DNA of 64,000 nt from Nocardiopsis_B mangrovi (GCF_042653925.1 NZ_JBHSFQ010000005.1:1-64000), one strand, 5' to 3'. Positions 1-8,723 are shown, counted from the stretch's first letter. A program made the numbers and translations. The notes: generated by a model not told the origin, from the sequence alone.

Positions 1-63
1 GGTGCCGGCGGCGGCGGTGGTGGCGGGCGCGGCGGTGTTCAGGGCGGTGGTGTTCGCAGTCAT
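1..63 (-). CDS. N-terminus of an unidentified gene running off the window
   Basis: Read on the minus strand, an ATG at 63-61 opens 21 codons that reach the window edge without a stop. They encode a peptide rich in Ala and Thr, beginning MTANTTALNTAAP. A G-rich stretch just upstream (about 64-76) could serve as a ribosome binding site. The composition resembles a low-complexity N-terminus or the start of a secreted protein, but too little is visible to assign a family. Confidence 0.4.
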   Translation of the reverse strand, partial: MTANTTALNTAAPATTAAAGT

Positions 64-1171
64 GGTGTGTCCCCCCGTTGGTCGGGTGCGGGGCCGAGAG
101 TGGCCCGGGGCACGGCGCATCCGCCCGATCCGGGCACGGCGGTGCCGTGGCGGGATGTGCGGCGGGTGAACCGTGGGGTCTCGCCCGAGCGGAGCGCCGG
201 GCGTGCGGGCGGGTCGGCTGTGGACCCGGGGCGGGCGGCGCTGGACTGCGCTGCCGTCCCGCATGGGAAGGGCCGGGGTCCCGGGCCGTCGGAGAAGTCG
301 GGGCCCTGGGTTCGGCATCGGTGGCTGGTCTGCGATTGACCGTCAGATCACGAACCGATCACGGATCACGCTAGCCAATGCGCAAGTAAATTGCGAGGGT
401 GGCGCACGTAAAACCCGCAGATCAACCGGCGCGGAGTCGGGTTCCGGGGGCGGGGATCTCCTGCGTGCGCGGGGATCCGTGCCCTCTGTGGACTCCAAGG
501 AAATCCACGCCTAAACCCAAGCTCCGGTCTGTTTCGCCGTGCTAGGGCAACGGTTCGTACAACAGCGGGGCGGGGGGTGTCATTCCGTCCTGAGCACATT
601 TTTCCGGGCCCCGCCGGAAACCCCGCGGAGAGCGGGTTCCGGCACCGCGCACCGCGGACCACCGCGTGCCGCGCCCCGGCGATGCCACGGGTGGGCAAAG
701 GGCCGCGGTCGGCACCGCCGCGGCACCGACCGCGACCGGCCCGCGGCAGAACGGACGCCGGGCCGGCCCTCGACGCCCCTACGGACCCGTCAGCACTCCG
801 ACACCGGGATTGGGCCGCCCCAATATCCGTTCAGGTTCGTTCGAGGAGGCGCCGCCGCGCGCCACCGCCCGCGGCCTCCTCGTCCGTCTGGGGACGCTGA
901 CCTGTACCGACAGCGCCATCGCGCATGAGGCGTCCAGCTCTGCGTCGGCACCCCTGGGTGCACCCGCACCGACGGCCCCAATTACGGACGTCCCGAGCCC
1001 CGGATCGGCCGGCGGGCCCGGAACCGCGCCGCCCCGCTCCCCGTTGCGCCGGTGACACCGCGCGCAGCCGGGCCCGTACACCGGGCGACCGGACAACGGG
1101 ACGACGGGACGCACGGCGTCCCGCCGCGCGCACCCACCATGTCCCCCGGCGACGGGGACGGAAAGGACGGA
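64..1171. other. 1.1-kb stretch without a convincing gene
   Basis: No open frame here gives a recognisable protein; those present have the skewed composition of chance GC-rich frames. The only notable part is a less GC-rich island at about 330-400, with short direct and inverted repeats listed separately. It is probably the upstream control region of the minus-strand gene at the window start. A second island of lower GC lies around 485-580, without a clear promoter match. Confidence 0.5.
346..395. promoter_or_regulatory. Direct-repeat and inverted-repeat cluster
   Basis: GATCACG occurs three times, at 346-352, 357-363 and 364-370. It is followed by the inverted repeat CGCAA-N5-TTGCG (381-385 and 391-395). 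The cluster sits in the only AT-richer part of a long non-coding stretch, so it may hold regulator sites for the minus-strand gene that starts about 280 bp away. That role is inferred from sequence pattern alone. Confidence 0.35.
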
Positions 1172-2164
1172 ATGGCCTTCAAACGCTTGCTGGCGGCCTT
1201 CGGAATCGGCGGCCCCACCATCGACACCGTGCTCGCGACCCCGCACACCTATCCCGGCTCATTCGTCGAGGGGCACATCGAGCTCGCCGGCGGCGACTCC
1301 GACGCCGACATCGAAGAGATCGCCCTCGCACTGGTCTCCCGCGTCGAGACCGAGTACGGCGGGGAGGAGGACGAGACCGCCACGGCTGAGTTCGCCCGCA
1401 TCCCGGTGGCCGGGCCGTTCCGGCTGGCGGCCGGGGAGCGCCACTCCGTTCCCTTCCGCTACCAGGTCCCCTGGCAGGCCCCGATCACCGAGGCCGGCGG
1501 CGGCACGCTCCCCGGCGCCGTGCTGGGCCTGCGCACCGACGTCGTGCTGGCCGGCTCGGCCGACAAGGGCGACCTCGACCGGATCCACGTGCACGCCCTC
1601 CCCAGCCAGGACCGCATCTTGGAGGCGTTCGCCCGTCTCGGATTCGCGCTCAAGAGCACCAGCGTCGAGACCGGCCACGTGCCGGGCGCGGCCCAGGAGT
1701 TCCCGTTCGTGCAGGAGATCGACTTCCACCCCGCCGAGCGCTACGCCCACGAGGTGGGCGAGGTCGAGGCCGGGTTCGTCCCCGACCCGCACGGACTGAT
1801 CGTCGTCATCGGCATCGACCGGCACGACGGCCTGTTCACCGAAGGCGCCGAGAGCCACGGCGGCTTCCGCGTCGAGCACGCCGACGCCGACCGCTACGAC
1901 TGGGCGGCCCGGCTCAACGAGTGGATCGAGCGCACGCTGGCACAGCACCGCGGCTACGGCGGCGGGTACGGCTACGGCGATCAGGGCTACCACCACCAGG
2001 AGGACGAGGGCGGCGGCATGCTCGGCGCCATCGGCGGTGTCGCCCTCGGCGCCGCCGGCGGCCTGGCCGCCGGCTACCTCGCCTCCGAGGCCATCGACGC
2101 GTTCACCGACTCCGACGAGCAGGAGGAACCCGAGGAGGAGCCGGAGGAGGAAGAGGAGGAGTGA
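1172..2164 (+). CDS. Spo0M-family protein with a glycine-rich C-terminal extension
   Basis: 330 aa. The N-terminal ~250 residues match the Spo0M (sporulation-control, arrestin-like fold) family: MAFKRLLAAFGIGGPTIDTV followed by beta-rich sequence with PGSFVEGHIEL and HDGLFTEGAESHGGFRV. ATG at 1172 is chosen because GGAAAGGACGG lies just upstream; an in-frame start 120 bp earlier has no such support. After about residue 260 comes a Gly/Tyr/His segment, a glycine-zipper-like hydrophobic stretch (GAIGGVALGAAGGLAAGYLA) and a tail almost wholly of Glu. In Bacillus, Spo0M modulates sporulation and septation; its role in actinomycetes is not established. The gene stands alone and is followed by a strong hairpin. 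The family call is firm; the function is not. Confidence 0.85.
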   Translation: MAFKRLLAAFGIGGPTIDTVLATPHTYPGSFVEGHIELAGGDSDADIEEIALALVSRVETEYGGEEDETATAEFARIPVAGPFRLAAGERHSVPFRYQVPWQAPITEAGGGTLPGAVLGLRTDVVLAGSADKGDLDRIHVHALPSQDRILEAFARLGFALKSTSVETGHVPGAAQEFPFVQEIDFHPAERYAHEVGEVEAGFVPDPHGLIVVIGIDRHDGLFTEGAESHGGFRVEHADADRYDWAARLNEWIERTLAQHRGYGGGYGYGDQGYHHQEDEGGGMLGAIGGVALGAAGGLAAGYLASEAIDAFTDSDEQEEPEEEPEEEEEE

Positions 2165-2167
2165 CCT

Positions 2168-2202
2168 GCGGGCCCGCGCCGCACCTGCCGGCGCGGGCCC
2201 GC
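2168..2202. terminator. 13-bp hairpin after the Spo0M gene
   Basis: Perfect 13-bp arms (2168-2180 and 2190-2202) enclose a 9-nt loop, four bases after the stop codon. There is no T-tract, as is usual for GC-rich actinobacterial terminators. It can serve both this gene and the convergent ArsR gene. Confidence 0.75.
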
Positions 2203-2257
2203 CCCGGCAGAGCGGGGCCGGTCACGCGGGCGCGACCGGTCAGGCGCTCCGGAGCGG

Positions 2258-2617
2258 TCAGGCGTGCGGCGGTTCGCCGGTCACCACGTGGTCGGCGTGG
2301 CTGAGCGCCTCCACGACCAGCCGGCGCAGGTGGCCGTCGCGCAACCGGTAGATGGCGTGCCGCGACCGCTTGCGCGACTCCACCAGCGAGGCCAGCCGCA
2401 GCTTGGCCAGATGCTGGGAGACCGCGGTGCGCGACACCCCGCACGCCTCGGTCAGCTGCGTGACGTCGGCCTCGCGGTGGGCGAGGATCCACAGCAGGTG
2501 CAGCCGGGTGGGGTCGGACAGCAGCTGGAACACGTTGGCGGCCACAGCGAGCTGTGCGGCGTCGGGCGGGTGCTCGTGCGAAGGATTCGCAGGTGCCGTT
2601 GCATCGCCGGGGTGCAT
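2258..2617 (-). CDS. ArsR/SmtB-family winged-helix regulator
   Basis: 119 aa, the usual length for ArsR-type repressors. The winged helix-turn-helix spans about residues 25-100: LLSDPTRLHLLWIL, then the recognition helix VSRTAVSQHLAKLRLASLV and the wing VESRKRSRHAIYRL. No paired-cysteine metal-binding motif is seen, so the effector may not be a metal. The C-terminus is His-rich (LSHADHVV). It is transcribed away from the truncated VOC gene at 2774, which may be, or may once have been, its target. Family call is confident; ligand unknown. Confidence 0.85.
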   Translation of the reverse strand: MHPGDATAPANPSHEHPPDAAQLAVAANVFQLLSDPTRLHLLWILAHREADVTQLTEACGVSRTAVSQHLAKLRLASLVESRKRSRHAIYRLRDGHLRRLVVEALSHADHVVTGEPPHA

Positions 2618-2773
2618 GCCCGCAGTCTATGCGCCCTGTCGCGCCGGGAACGCCCGCCACGGGCCCGCCTCCGCCTCGGCGGAGACGGTGCCCGCCTCGA
2701 TCAGGACGGGATCGGACCTATTCCGCGCCTACCGTCGCGACCGGCCCCCGTACCCGTACCGAAGGAGGCGCGC

Positions 2774-3064
2774 ATGGCCGTCACGGCGATCCCAGAGGGC
2801 TACACCACCGTGACGCCGTGGATCATCTCGCGCGACACCGCCGCCGTCATCGACTACCCGAAGAACGCGTTCGACGCCGAAGAAGTGGCGCGCGTCACCG
2901 ATGCCCGCGGGCGCGTCGGGCACGCCGAGGTCCGGATCGGCGACGCGATCGTGCTGCTCTTCGACGCCGACCCCGCATGGCCCCCGCTGCCGGCGTTCCT
3001 CCGCCTCTACGTCGAGGACGCCCGCACCGTCCACGGGCGACCGGAGGCTCCGGGCGGTGGATAG
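2774..3064 (+). pseudogene. Truncated VOC (PhnB-like glyoxalase) protein
   Basis: 96 codons beginning MAVTAIPEGYTTVTPWIISR, behind a good GAAGGAGG site. The start, the GHAEVRIGDAIVLL strand and LRLYVEDARTVH are typical of PhnB-type VOC proteins, which normally run about 130-160 residues with two paired half-domains. Here the frame ends soon after VEDA, so the second half with the remaining metal-ligand strand is missing. Neither other forward frame resumes the family sequence downstream. I read it as a gene truncated by a deletion or frameshift; a functional half-domain protein is possible but unlikely. The next gene starts 33 bp later. Confidence 0.65.
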
Positions 3065-3097
3065 GCTTCGTGCCGGAAATCCGTGATGGAGGCTGAA

Positions 3098-4276
3098 ATG
3101 TCGATCGATTCCGCACTGTCCGCACCCCCACGGCGCCTCATCAACGCCGCCGACGTGCGCGAGCGACACGGACGCGAACGCCTCGCGCTGCTCGCCGACG
3201 GGCTGCGCCGGGGCGACCCCGTCGCCGACGCGGTGATCGCCGAGTTCGCCGAGCACGGCGCCGCCGCGCGCACCGCCCTGAGCACCGGGCTGGCCGACGG
3301 CCTCGGCGCCGTCACCGATCCACCGCCCGCCGTGGCCGCGCTCTTGGGCGAAGCGGAGCGGTCGATCGCCGACGCCGACACCGGGCTGCTGGAACGCGGC
3401 GACGTCCCCAGCATCACCGTCGACCCGTTCTGGAGCCGGATCGGCTTCGCGCTGGCATCGCTCGTGCACACCTACAGCGCCCCCGGGATCGCGCGGGTCC
3501 TCATCGGCACCGGCAGACTCACCGACGGCGCCGCGCGCCGCCTCGGCGAGACCGGCCTGTGGCGGGCCAACGCCGTCGCCCCCGGCGGGCTCCTGTGCGG
3601 CGCCCCCGGCTACCGCGACTCCGTGCAGGTGCGGCTGCTGCACGCCCGGGTGCGCGCCCGCGCCCTCAGCCGCGGATGGGACACCGGCACGTGGGGCGTG
3701 CCCATCAACCAGGTCGACACCGCCCGCACGTGGCTGGACTTCACGGTCGTGCCGTTCCGCGCGCTGGAACGCGTGGGGATCCGGCTGAGCGGCGACGACG
3801 AACGCGACCTCTACCGCTATTGGCACCATGTCGCCGCCCTGATCGGCGTGGACCCCCGCTTCTACCGGGACGTCCACGACCACGCGTCGGCGGCCGCGCT
3901 CCTCGAGGCCGTCGACGCCACCAACGCCGGGCCCGACGACGCCGCGCGATCGCTGGTCCGCGCGCTGCTGGACGCGCTCGCCGGGCCGATGGAGGAGTCG
4001 CTGTCGCTGCCGCGCGCCACCGTCGACACCCTCCTCGCCGCGCTGACCCGGGTCATGCAGGGGGAGTCCGCCGCCGACGCGCTCGGGATCGAACGCGTGG
4101 ACATCGCCCCGTTCCTTCCCCTCCTGGCCATGGGGAACGCCGGTGTGCGCCGCTGGCAGCGGGCGACGCCGGAGTCCTGGCGGATGGCGCTCGCGGAGCA
4201 GATCGAGTACCGGCGCACCGAGTTCGCCGCCCTTCCGGGCACCGAGTACCGCGACCATGTCGCGGGAACCGGGTGA
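3098..4276 (+). CDS. Oxygenase MpaB / latex-clearing-protein family (DUF2236)
   Basis: 392 aa. This is the haem b dioxygenase/oxygenase family that includes Lcp (polyisoprene cleavage) and fungal MpaB. The diagnostic region is GYRDSVQVRLLHARVRAR, with His182 in the position of the axial haem ligand and nearby Arg residues, followed by GTWGVPINQVDTARTWLDF. The start at 3098 is chosen because GGAGG at 3088-3092 is well spaced from it; the upstream in-frame GTG and ATG overlap that site. No export signal is evident, unlike secreted Lcp, so a role on a small lipophilic substrate or an uncharacterised cellular reaction is more likely than rubber degradation. Substrate unknown. Confidence 0.8.
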   Translation: MSIDSALSAPPRRLINAADVRERHGRERLALLADGLRRGDPVADAVIAEFAEHGAAARTALSTGLADGLGAVTDPPPAVAALLGEAERSIADADTGLLERGDVPSITVDPFWSRIGFALASLVHTYSAPGIARVLIGTGRLTDGAARRLGETGLWRANAVAPGGLLCGAPGYRDSVQVRLLHARVRARALSRGWDTGTWGVPINQVDTARTWLDFTVVPFRALERVGIRLSGDDERDLYRYWHHVAALIGVDPRFYRDVHDHASAAALLEAVDATNAGPDDAARSLVRALLDALAGPMEESLSLPRATVDTLLAALTRVMQGESAADALGIERVDIAPFLPLLAMGNAGVRRWQRATPESWRMALAEQIEYRRTEFAALPGTEYRDHVAGTG

Positions 4277-4340
4277 TCCGCCGCGAACACCGCAAAGGTG
4301 GCGATATCCCGTGATGGCGTGGTACCTCCTTGATCGGGAG

Positions 4341-4370
4341 GGTCCGGCCGGGGTCTCCCCCGGCGGGACC
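4341..4370. terminator. GC-rich hairpin between the MpaB and esterase genes
   Basis: Arms 4341-4353 and 4358-4370 pair at 12 of 13 positions around a 4-nt loop. The hairpin lies 64 bp after the MpaB stop and 35 bp before the esterase TTG start. It most likely ends the upstream transcript; attenuation within the esterase leader cannot be excluded. Confidence 0.55.
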
Positions 4371-4405
4371 GTCCCCACGAGGTCCCCCATGAGAAGGGCT
4401 GCCCC

Positions 4406-5413
4406 TTGTTCGTCGACCTTCCCCTCGACCGGCTCCGCGAGTTCCGCTCGGAAGGCGTTTGCCCACCGGGCTTCGAGGACTTCTGGACCACGACGCTGGC
4501 CGAGGCCCGCACCCACCCCCTGGACGTGCGCACACACCCGGCGGCGACCGGCCTGCGAACGCTGGACGTCCACGACGTCACCTTCGCCGGATTCGACGGC
4601 GCCCCGATCAAGGCGTGGCTGCGGCTGCCGCACGGGGCGGAGGCCCCACTGCCCGCTGTGGTGGAGTTCCCCGGCTACGGCAGCGGACGCGGTTCGGCGG
4701 TCGACGGCCTGTTCTGGGCGAGCGCGGGCTTCGCCCACCTCACGATGGACGTGCGCGGCCAGGGCGGCGCGGGACGGCCGGGCGACACCGCCGACCCCGT
4801 CGGAAGCGCGTCGTCCCACCCCGGATTCATGACGCGCGGCATCGAGGACCCCGGCACCTACTACTACCGGCGGGTGATCACCGATGCCGTGCGCGCGGTC
4901 GAGGCCGCGCGGGCGCTGGACGCGGTCGATCCGGCACGCGTGGCGGTCCTGGGCCGGTCGCAGGGCGGCGCGCTGGCGCTGGCGGCCGGGACGCTCGTCG
5001 GCGACGTCGCCGGGATCGTCTCCCTCGTTCCGTTCCTGTGCGACATCGCGCGGGCCGTCACCATCACCGACGCCACGCCCTACGCCGAGATCCCCCGTTA
5101 TCTGCGGGTGCACCGCCTGAAGGCGCCCGCGGCCCTGCGCACCCTCGCCCACATCGACGGCGTGCACTTCGCCGCGCGCGCCCGGGTCCCGGCGCTGTTC
5201 ACGACCGCCCTGATGGACGCGACCTGCCCGCCCTCGACGGTCTTCGCCGCGCGCAACGCCTACGGCGCCGACCGCGACATGGTCGTGTGGCCCTACAACG
5301 GCCACGAGGGCGGCGACACCGAGGACCAGCGGGCGGCCCTGGACTTCCTGTCCCCGCTGCTGGACGGCCGCCCGGTCACCGCGAGCGGCGCGCTCACGGT
5401 CCACGGCGGGTGA
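4406..5413 (+). CDS. Acetylxylan esterase / cephalosporin-C deacetylase family (CE7)
   Basis: 335 aa, close to the usual ~320 aa of CE7 esterases. These alpha/beta hydrolases remove acetyl groups from xylo-oligosaccharides and related esters in the cytoplasm. Seen: the N-terminal MFVDLPLDRLREF, the oxyanion strand PAVVEFPGYGSGRG, the HLTMDVRGQGG segment, nucleophile Ser185 in GRSQGG, the acid in LMDATCPPS, and His300 in GHEGG. The start is TTG at 4406, the only one consistent with the family N-terminus; GAGAAGGG at 4391-4398 supports it. No signal peptide. It is a single-gene unit bounded by hairpins on both sides. Confidence 0.9.
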   Translation: MFVDLPLDRLREFRSEGVCPPGFEDFWTTTLAEARTHPLDVRTHPAATGLRTLDVHDVTFAGFDGAPIKAWLRLPHGAEAPLPAVVEFPGYGSGRGSAVDGLFWASAGFAHLTMDVRGQGGAGRPGDTADPVGSASSHPGFMTRGIEDPGTYYYRRVITDAVRAVEAARALDAVDPARVAVLGRSQGGALALAAGTLVGDVAGIVSLVPFLCDIARAVTITDATPYAEIPRYLRVHRLKAPAALRTLAHIDGVHFAARARVPALFTTALMDATCPPSTVFAARNAYGADRDMVVWPYNGHEGGDTEDQRAALDFLSPLLDGRPVTASGALTVHGG

Positions 5414-5448
5414 GCCGGCGGGCCGGTGGCGGCCGGCCCCGCTGTAGT

Positions 5449-5472
5449 GGCGGTGTCCGGCCGGACACCGCC
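5449..5472. terminator. 24-bp perfect palindrome after the esterase gene
   Basis: GGCGGTGTCCGG is followed directly by its reverse complement. It lies 36 bp after the esterase stop and is a likely terminator. An AT-rich tract follows at about 5480-5510 (CTTTACAAAGTAGATTTTAC), probably promoter sequence for the next gene. Confidence 0.6.
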
Positions 5473-5613
5473 GGCGCCACCTTTACAAAGTAGATTTTAC
5501 GTACCCGATGTCCGCGAATCGCCGAATAGCCGGGCGGCATGGGACGGCTTTCGTGCACTCCCATTCGCGGGAGCACGCGAACCGCCTGACAGAGGGCCCT
5601 GCGAGCGACAAGT

Positions 5614-6675
5614 ATGGGGCCCATGGACGACCGCGACGAGCCCTCTGCGCACCGCAGACCGCGCATCCCCGACACCCGCGCCGCCCGACACCGGAGCACC
5701 CGGACCGATCTGCGCATGCTCTTCCCCCTCTACCAGCCCGCCCAGGAGGTCGGCGACCGGTGGCTCACCCGCGCCTACGCCGGCCCGAGCCCGCAGGAGG
5801 GCCGCGACGCGCTGGCCCACCACTTCCTCAAGCAGACCCACGAGCTCGAACCCGACCCCGGACGCAAGCGCGACTTCGCCGACGCGGCCAACCTCCTGGA
5901 CTGGGAGCGCCACGACGAACTCCTGGTCCTCGGGCACCGCTACCGGGTGGTGCGCATCGAGCGCTACGTCCGCTTCACCAGGGACGAGCCCGACTGGCCC
6001 CGAGCCACCGACCCGCCTCCCCTGACCTGCGACCCGCCGCCGGGTGAATCGGAGCGCAGCGCCCGCCAGTACGGCATCGACCTCACCAGCGATGCCGAGA
6101 CCGATGCGGACGCGGCGGCGCTCAAGGCCGAGCTGAGCGAGCTGGTCCCGGCCGGCGGCCCGATCCCGCGGGAGGTCACCGAGGACGCCCTGGTCCGGCA
6201 CATGGCCTACCCCGACGTCATCATCCTGCCGCCCGACTTCCAACTGCTGATGCGCCGCGGCGGCGCACGCGCCTGGCGCCCCTTCGGCTCCAACTGCACC
6301 ACCCCCGATGAGGCGCGCGAGGACCTGCGCCTGCACCTCGCCCACCGGAGCCGCAGCGACGAGGAGTGGAACGCCGGCACCACGACCGAGGAGCGCGCCG
6401 CCTATGGCGCGGCGCTCGCCTCCTGTGAGGCGGAGGGCCTCGTCGACGCGGTGTCGGTGCTGAACCGGCACTACCGGGTCGCCCGGGTGATCAGGGTCGC
6501 GCGCGTCGGCTTCGACGGCCCCGAGACGCCCCGCGACAGCGACCACGACCCCTATCCGCCCCCGGCGGCCCAGCACCTCGAAGCCCACGAACAGGGCCTC
6601 CTCGACGAGGACGACGAGGGCCCGCCCGACCCCCCGGGCGACGAGACCAGGAAGTTCCTCCTCGGCCCGGGATAG
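5614..6675 (+). CDS. DUF5954-family protein
   Basis: 353 aa, rich in acidic residues. It resembles the actinobacterial DUF5954 family, whose function is unknown. There is an internal repeat: YRVVRIERYVRF followed by a Pro/Asp-rich stretch near residue 112, and YRVARVIRVARVGFDGPE near residue 289. The protein may therefore be two related halves. No membrane segment or signal peptide. The start is uncertain between ATG 5614 and ATG 5623; neither has a strong ribosome binding site. The family name is from memory of the conserved tail; confidence in the coding call is higher than in the name. Confidence 0.7.
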   Translation: MGPMDDRDEPSAHRRPRIPDTRAARHRSTRTDLRMLFPLYQPAQEVGDRWLTRAYAGPSPQEGRDALAHHFLKQTHELEPDPGRKRDFADAANLLDWERHDELLVLGHRYRVVRIERYVRFTRDEPDWPRATDPPPLTCDPPPGESERSARQYGIDLTSDAETDADAAALKAELSELVPAGGPIPREVTEDALVRHMAYPDVIILPPDFQLLMRRGGARAWRPFGSNCTTPDEAREDLRLHLAHRSRSDEEWNAGTTTEERAAYGAALASCEAEGLVDAVSVLNRHYRVARVIRVARVGFDGPETPRDSDHDPYPPPAAQHLEAHEQGLLDEDDEGPPDPPGDETRKFLLGPG

Positions 6676-6872
6676 CCGCATCGGTCCCCCGCCGGGGCGC
6701 CCGCACCGGCGTCCCGGCCCCGCACCCCGCACGCACACCGCCGTCCGGCACGCCGGCACCGACGAAAGGGGCGGTGCGCGTCCCCCCGGAGGAGGAGGCG
6801 GCGCGGACCCCCGCCCCCGTAGCGTGGCCGCGCACCGTCGGCGACCGTCGGCGCGGCGACCAGAGGGGCCCG

Positions 6873-7359
6873 ATGCACGCACTGCTCGCCCGCCTCGACC
6901 GGCTGCACGCCTCGGTCCGCGGCATCCGGGCCCTGCACTACTTCACCTGGACGGTCCGCGTCCTGCCGGCCCTGGGGGTTCATCCCCTCGGGGCTCACCA
7001 AGGTCCTCGATACGCCCTTCACCCGGATGGACCCCTCCTCCGGCGACGCCGCCCGCCTCTTCGACGCCCTGCACCATTCCGGGTTCCTCTACGAGTTCAT
7101 CGGGATCTGCCAGATGGGTGCGGCGTTCCTGCTCCTGGTGCCGCCCACCGCCCTCCTGGGCGCCTGCGTCTACCTGCCGATCATCGCCGGCATCGAGGTC
7201 ATCACCACGACCATGGACTTCCGGGGCACATGGGTGATCACCAGCCTGATGCTGCTGGGCTGCGTCCCCCTGCTCTGCCGGGACTACCACCGCATCAAGT
7301 ACATCGTCGTGCCGGCGGCCCCGCCCGCGTCGCTTGATCCCGCTCGCACCGGCGGCTAA
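6873..7359 (+). pseudogene. DoxX-like membrane protein gene with a frameshift
   Basis: An ATG at 6873, behind AGAGGGGCC, opens MHALLARLDRLHASVRGIR and ALHYFTWTVRVLPALG. At the GGGGG run (6974-6978) the frame must shift by one base to continue as GFIPSGLTKVLDTPFTRMD and then a membrane domain (GICQMGAAFLLLVP, YLPIIAGIEVITTTM, WVITSLMLLGCVPLL) to TAA at 7359. The reassembled product is about 161 aa, the size and helix pattern of DoxX/DoxD-like proteins. One surplus base in a homopolymer suggests a recent mutation, a sequencing error, or slippage. The downstream part alone could start at ATG 7027 (110 aa). Confidence 0.7.
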
Positions 7360-7444
7360 TTTAGCTATAAATGATCGACACTCCGCAGCGCACTCCGCCC
7401 CTCTGCCAGCGCGAATCCCGCCCCGCCGCACCCGGAGGCGCCGG

Positions 7445-8665
7445 ATGAGCCACGACGACCAGGCCGTCCGCCTGCCCCTGCCCGCCCGCGGCCCCCTGGA
7501 CGCGCCGGACGCGTGGAAGCGGCTGCGCGAGCGGTGTCCCGTGGCCACCGTCGAGCTCCCCAGCGGCGATTCGGGCGCGCTCCTCACCCGCTACGACGAC
7601 GTCAAGGCCCTCCTGTCCGACCCCCGCTTCGCCCACCCGACGGCCGAGGACGCGAGCGCCCGGCTCGCACCCGAGGAAGCCGGCGGGTCATCAGCCGATG
7701 GCACCCTGTCGCTGGGCCTGCCCCTGACGGGAGAGGCCCACCTCCGCTGGCGGCGCCGGGTCGTCCGGTACTTCACCGCCAAGCGCATGACCGAGCTGCG
7801 CCCCGTCATCGTGGACATCACCGAGTCCCTCGTCGGCGGCATGGTCGCGAGCGGACGGCCCGCCGACCTCAAGGCCGCGCTCGCGTTCCCGCTCCCGGTC
7901 CATGTGATCTGCGACCTCCTCGGCGCTCCGCCCGACGAGCGGGACCGCTTCTCCCACTGGTCCGACGCGTTCCTGAACGTCACCCGCTTCTCCAGGCGGC
8001 AGACCGCGGCGGCACACGGCGAGTTCGCGGCGTACATGTCCGGGCTCATCGCCGCCAAGCGCGCCGACCCGGGCGAGGACGTGCTCAGCATGCTGATCAC
8101 GCAGAGCCGGGCGGAGGCCGACGGGCTGTCCGATGACGAACTGCGCGGCATCGGCATGGCGCTGCTGGTCGCCGGGCACGAGACCACGGCGAACATGATC
8201 GGCAAGATGGTCGCGATGCTCTTGGCCGACCGCACCCGCTGGGAGCGCCTGCTGGCCGATCCGTCCCTGGTGCGCCGGGCGGTAGACGAAGTGCTGCGCT
8301 TCGACGCCAACCTCGGCGGCTTCGGCATCCGGCGCTACATCGGCGAGGACGTGCGCATCGGCGGGGAGACGCTGCCGGGCGGCACCACCGTCTTCTGCGG
8401 CCTGTCCTCCGCCAACCGCGACGAACAGGTCTTCGCCGACCCCGACCGCCTGGACCTGGACCGCAGCCCCAACCCCCACCTGGCCTTCGGCGCCGGGCCG
8501 CATGCGTGCCTGGGGCAGTCCCTGGCCCGCATCGAGCTCCAGGTCGTCCTGGAGGTCCTGCTGCGCACCCTGCCGGACCTCGACCTGGCGGTGCCGGTCC
8601 ACGAGCTGCGACAGATCCGCGGGCTGGAGGTCGGCGGCCTGAGCGAGGTGCCGGTGCGGTGGTGA
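7445..8665 (+). CDS. Cytochrome P450
   Basis: 406 aa, the normal length for soluble bacterial P450s. Seen: the I-helix oxygen-activation motif AGHETT (about residue 240), the ExxR motif in EVLRF, and the haem loop FGAGPHACLGQ with the thiolate ligand Cys355. ATG 7445 is chosen for the well-spaced GGAGG at 7434-7438. The enzyme would hydroxylate or otherwise oxidise a small lipophilic substrate using electrons from a ferredoxin and reductase, but no ferredoxin or reductase gene is adjacent and nothing nearby names the substrate. It lies 85 bp after the broken DoxX-like gene and converges on the TraB-like gene. Confidence 0.92.
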   Translation: MSHDDQAVRLPLPARGPLDAPDAWKRLRERCPVATVELPSGDSGALLTRYDDVKALLSDPRFAHPTAEDASARLAPEEAGGSSADGTLSLGLPLTGEAHLRWRRRVVRYFTAKRMTELRPVIVDITESLVGGMVASGRPADLKAALAFPLPVHVICDLLGAPPDERDRFSHWSDAFLNVTRFSRRQTAAAHGEFAAYMSGLIAAKRADPGEDVLSMLITQSRAEADGLSDDELRGIGMALLVAGHETTANMIGKMVAMLLADRTRWERLLADPSLVRRAVDEVLRFDANLGGFGIRRYIGEDVRIGGETLPGGTTVFCGLSSANRDEQVFADPDRLDLDRSPNPHLAFGAGPHACLGQSLARIELQVVLEVLLRTLPDLDLAVPVHELRQIRGLEVGGLSEVPVRW

Positions 8666-8681
8666 CGCGGTGACCCGCCTC

Positions 8682-8723
8682 GCGGGCGCTTGCGCACCGG
8701 CCGGGCGGCGGGTGCGCGCCCGC
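8682..8723. terminator. Hairpin between convergent P450 and TraB-like genes
   Basis: GCGGGCGC-T-TGCGCACC (from 8682) pairs with GGTGCGC-GCCCGC (8711-8723) with small bulges. It sits between the two stop codons and can end both transcripts. Confidence 0.6.

Noticed and set aside
4316..4400. Possible T-box leader (TGGTACC followed by a GC-rich hairpin before the esterase gene)
   Set aside because: Only the short TGGTACC string is shared. The rest of the T-box antiterminator and specifier structure is missing, and an esterase is not an expected target.
2729..5404. Very long minus-strand open frame opposite the MpaB and esterase genes
   Set aside because: Its protein is low-complexity Gly/Arg/Val/Asp-rich sequence, as expected from the antisense of GC-rich coding DNA. 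The plus-strand genes are clear family members.
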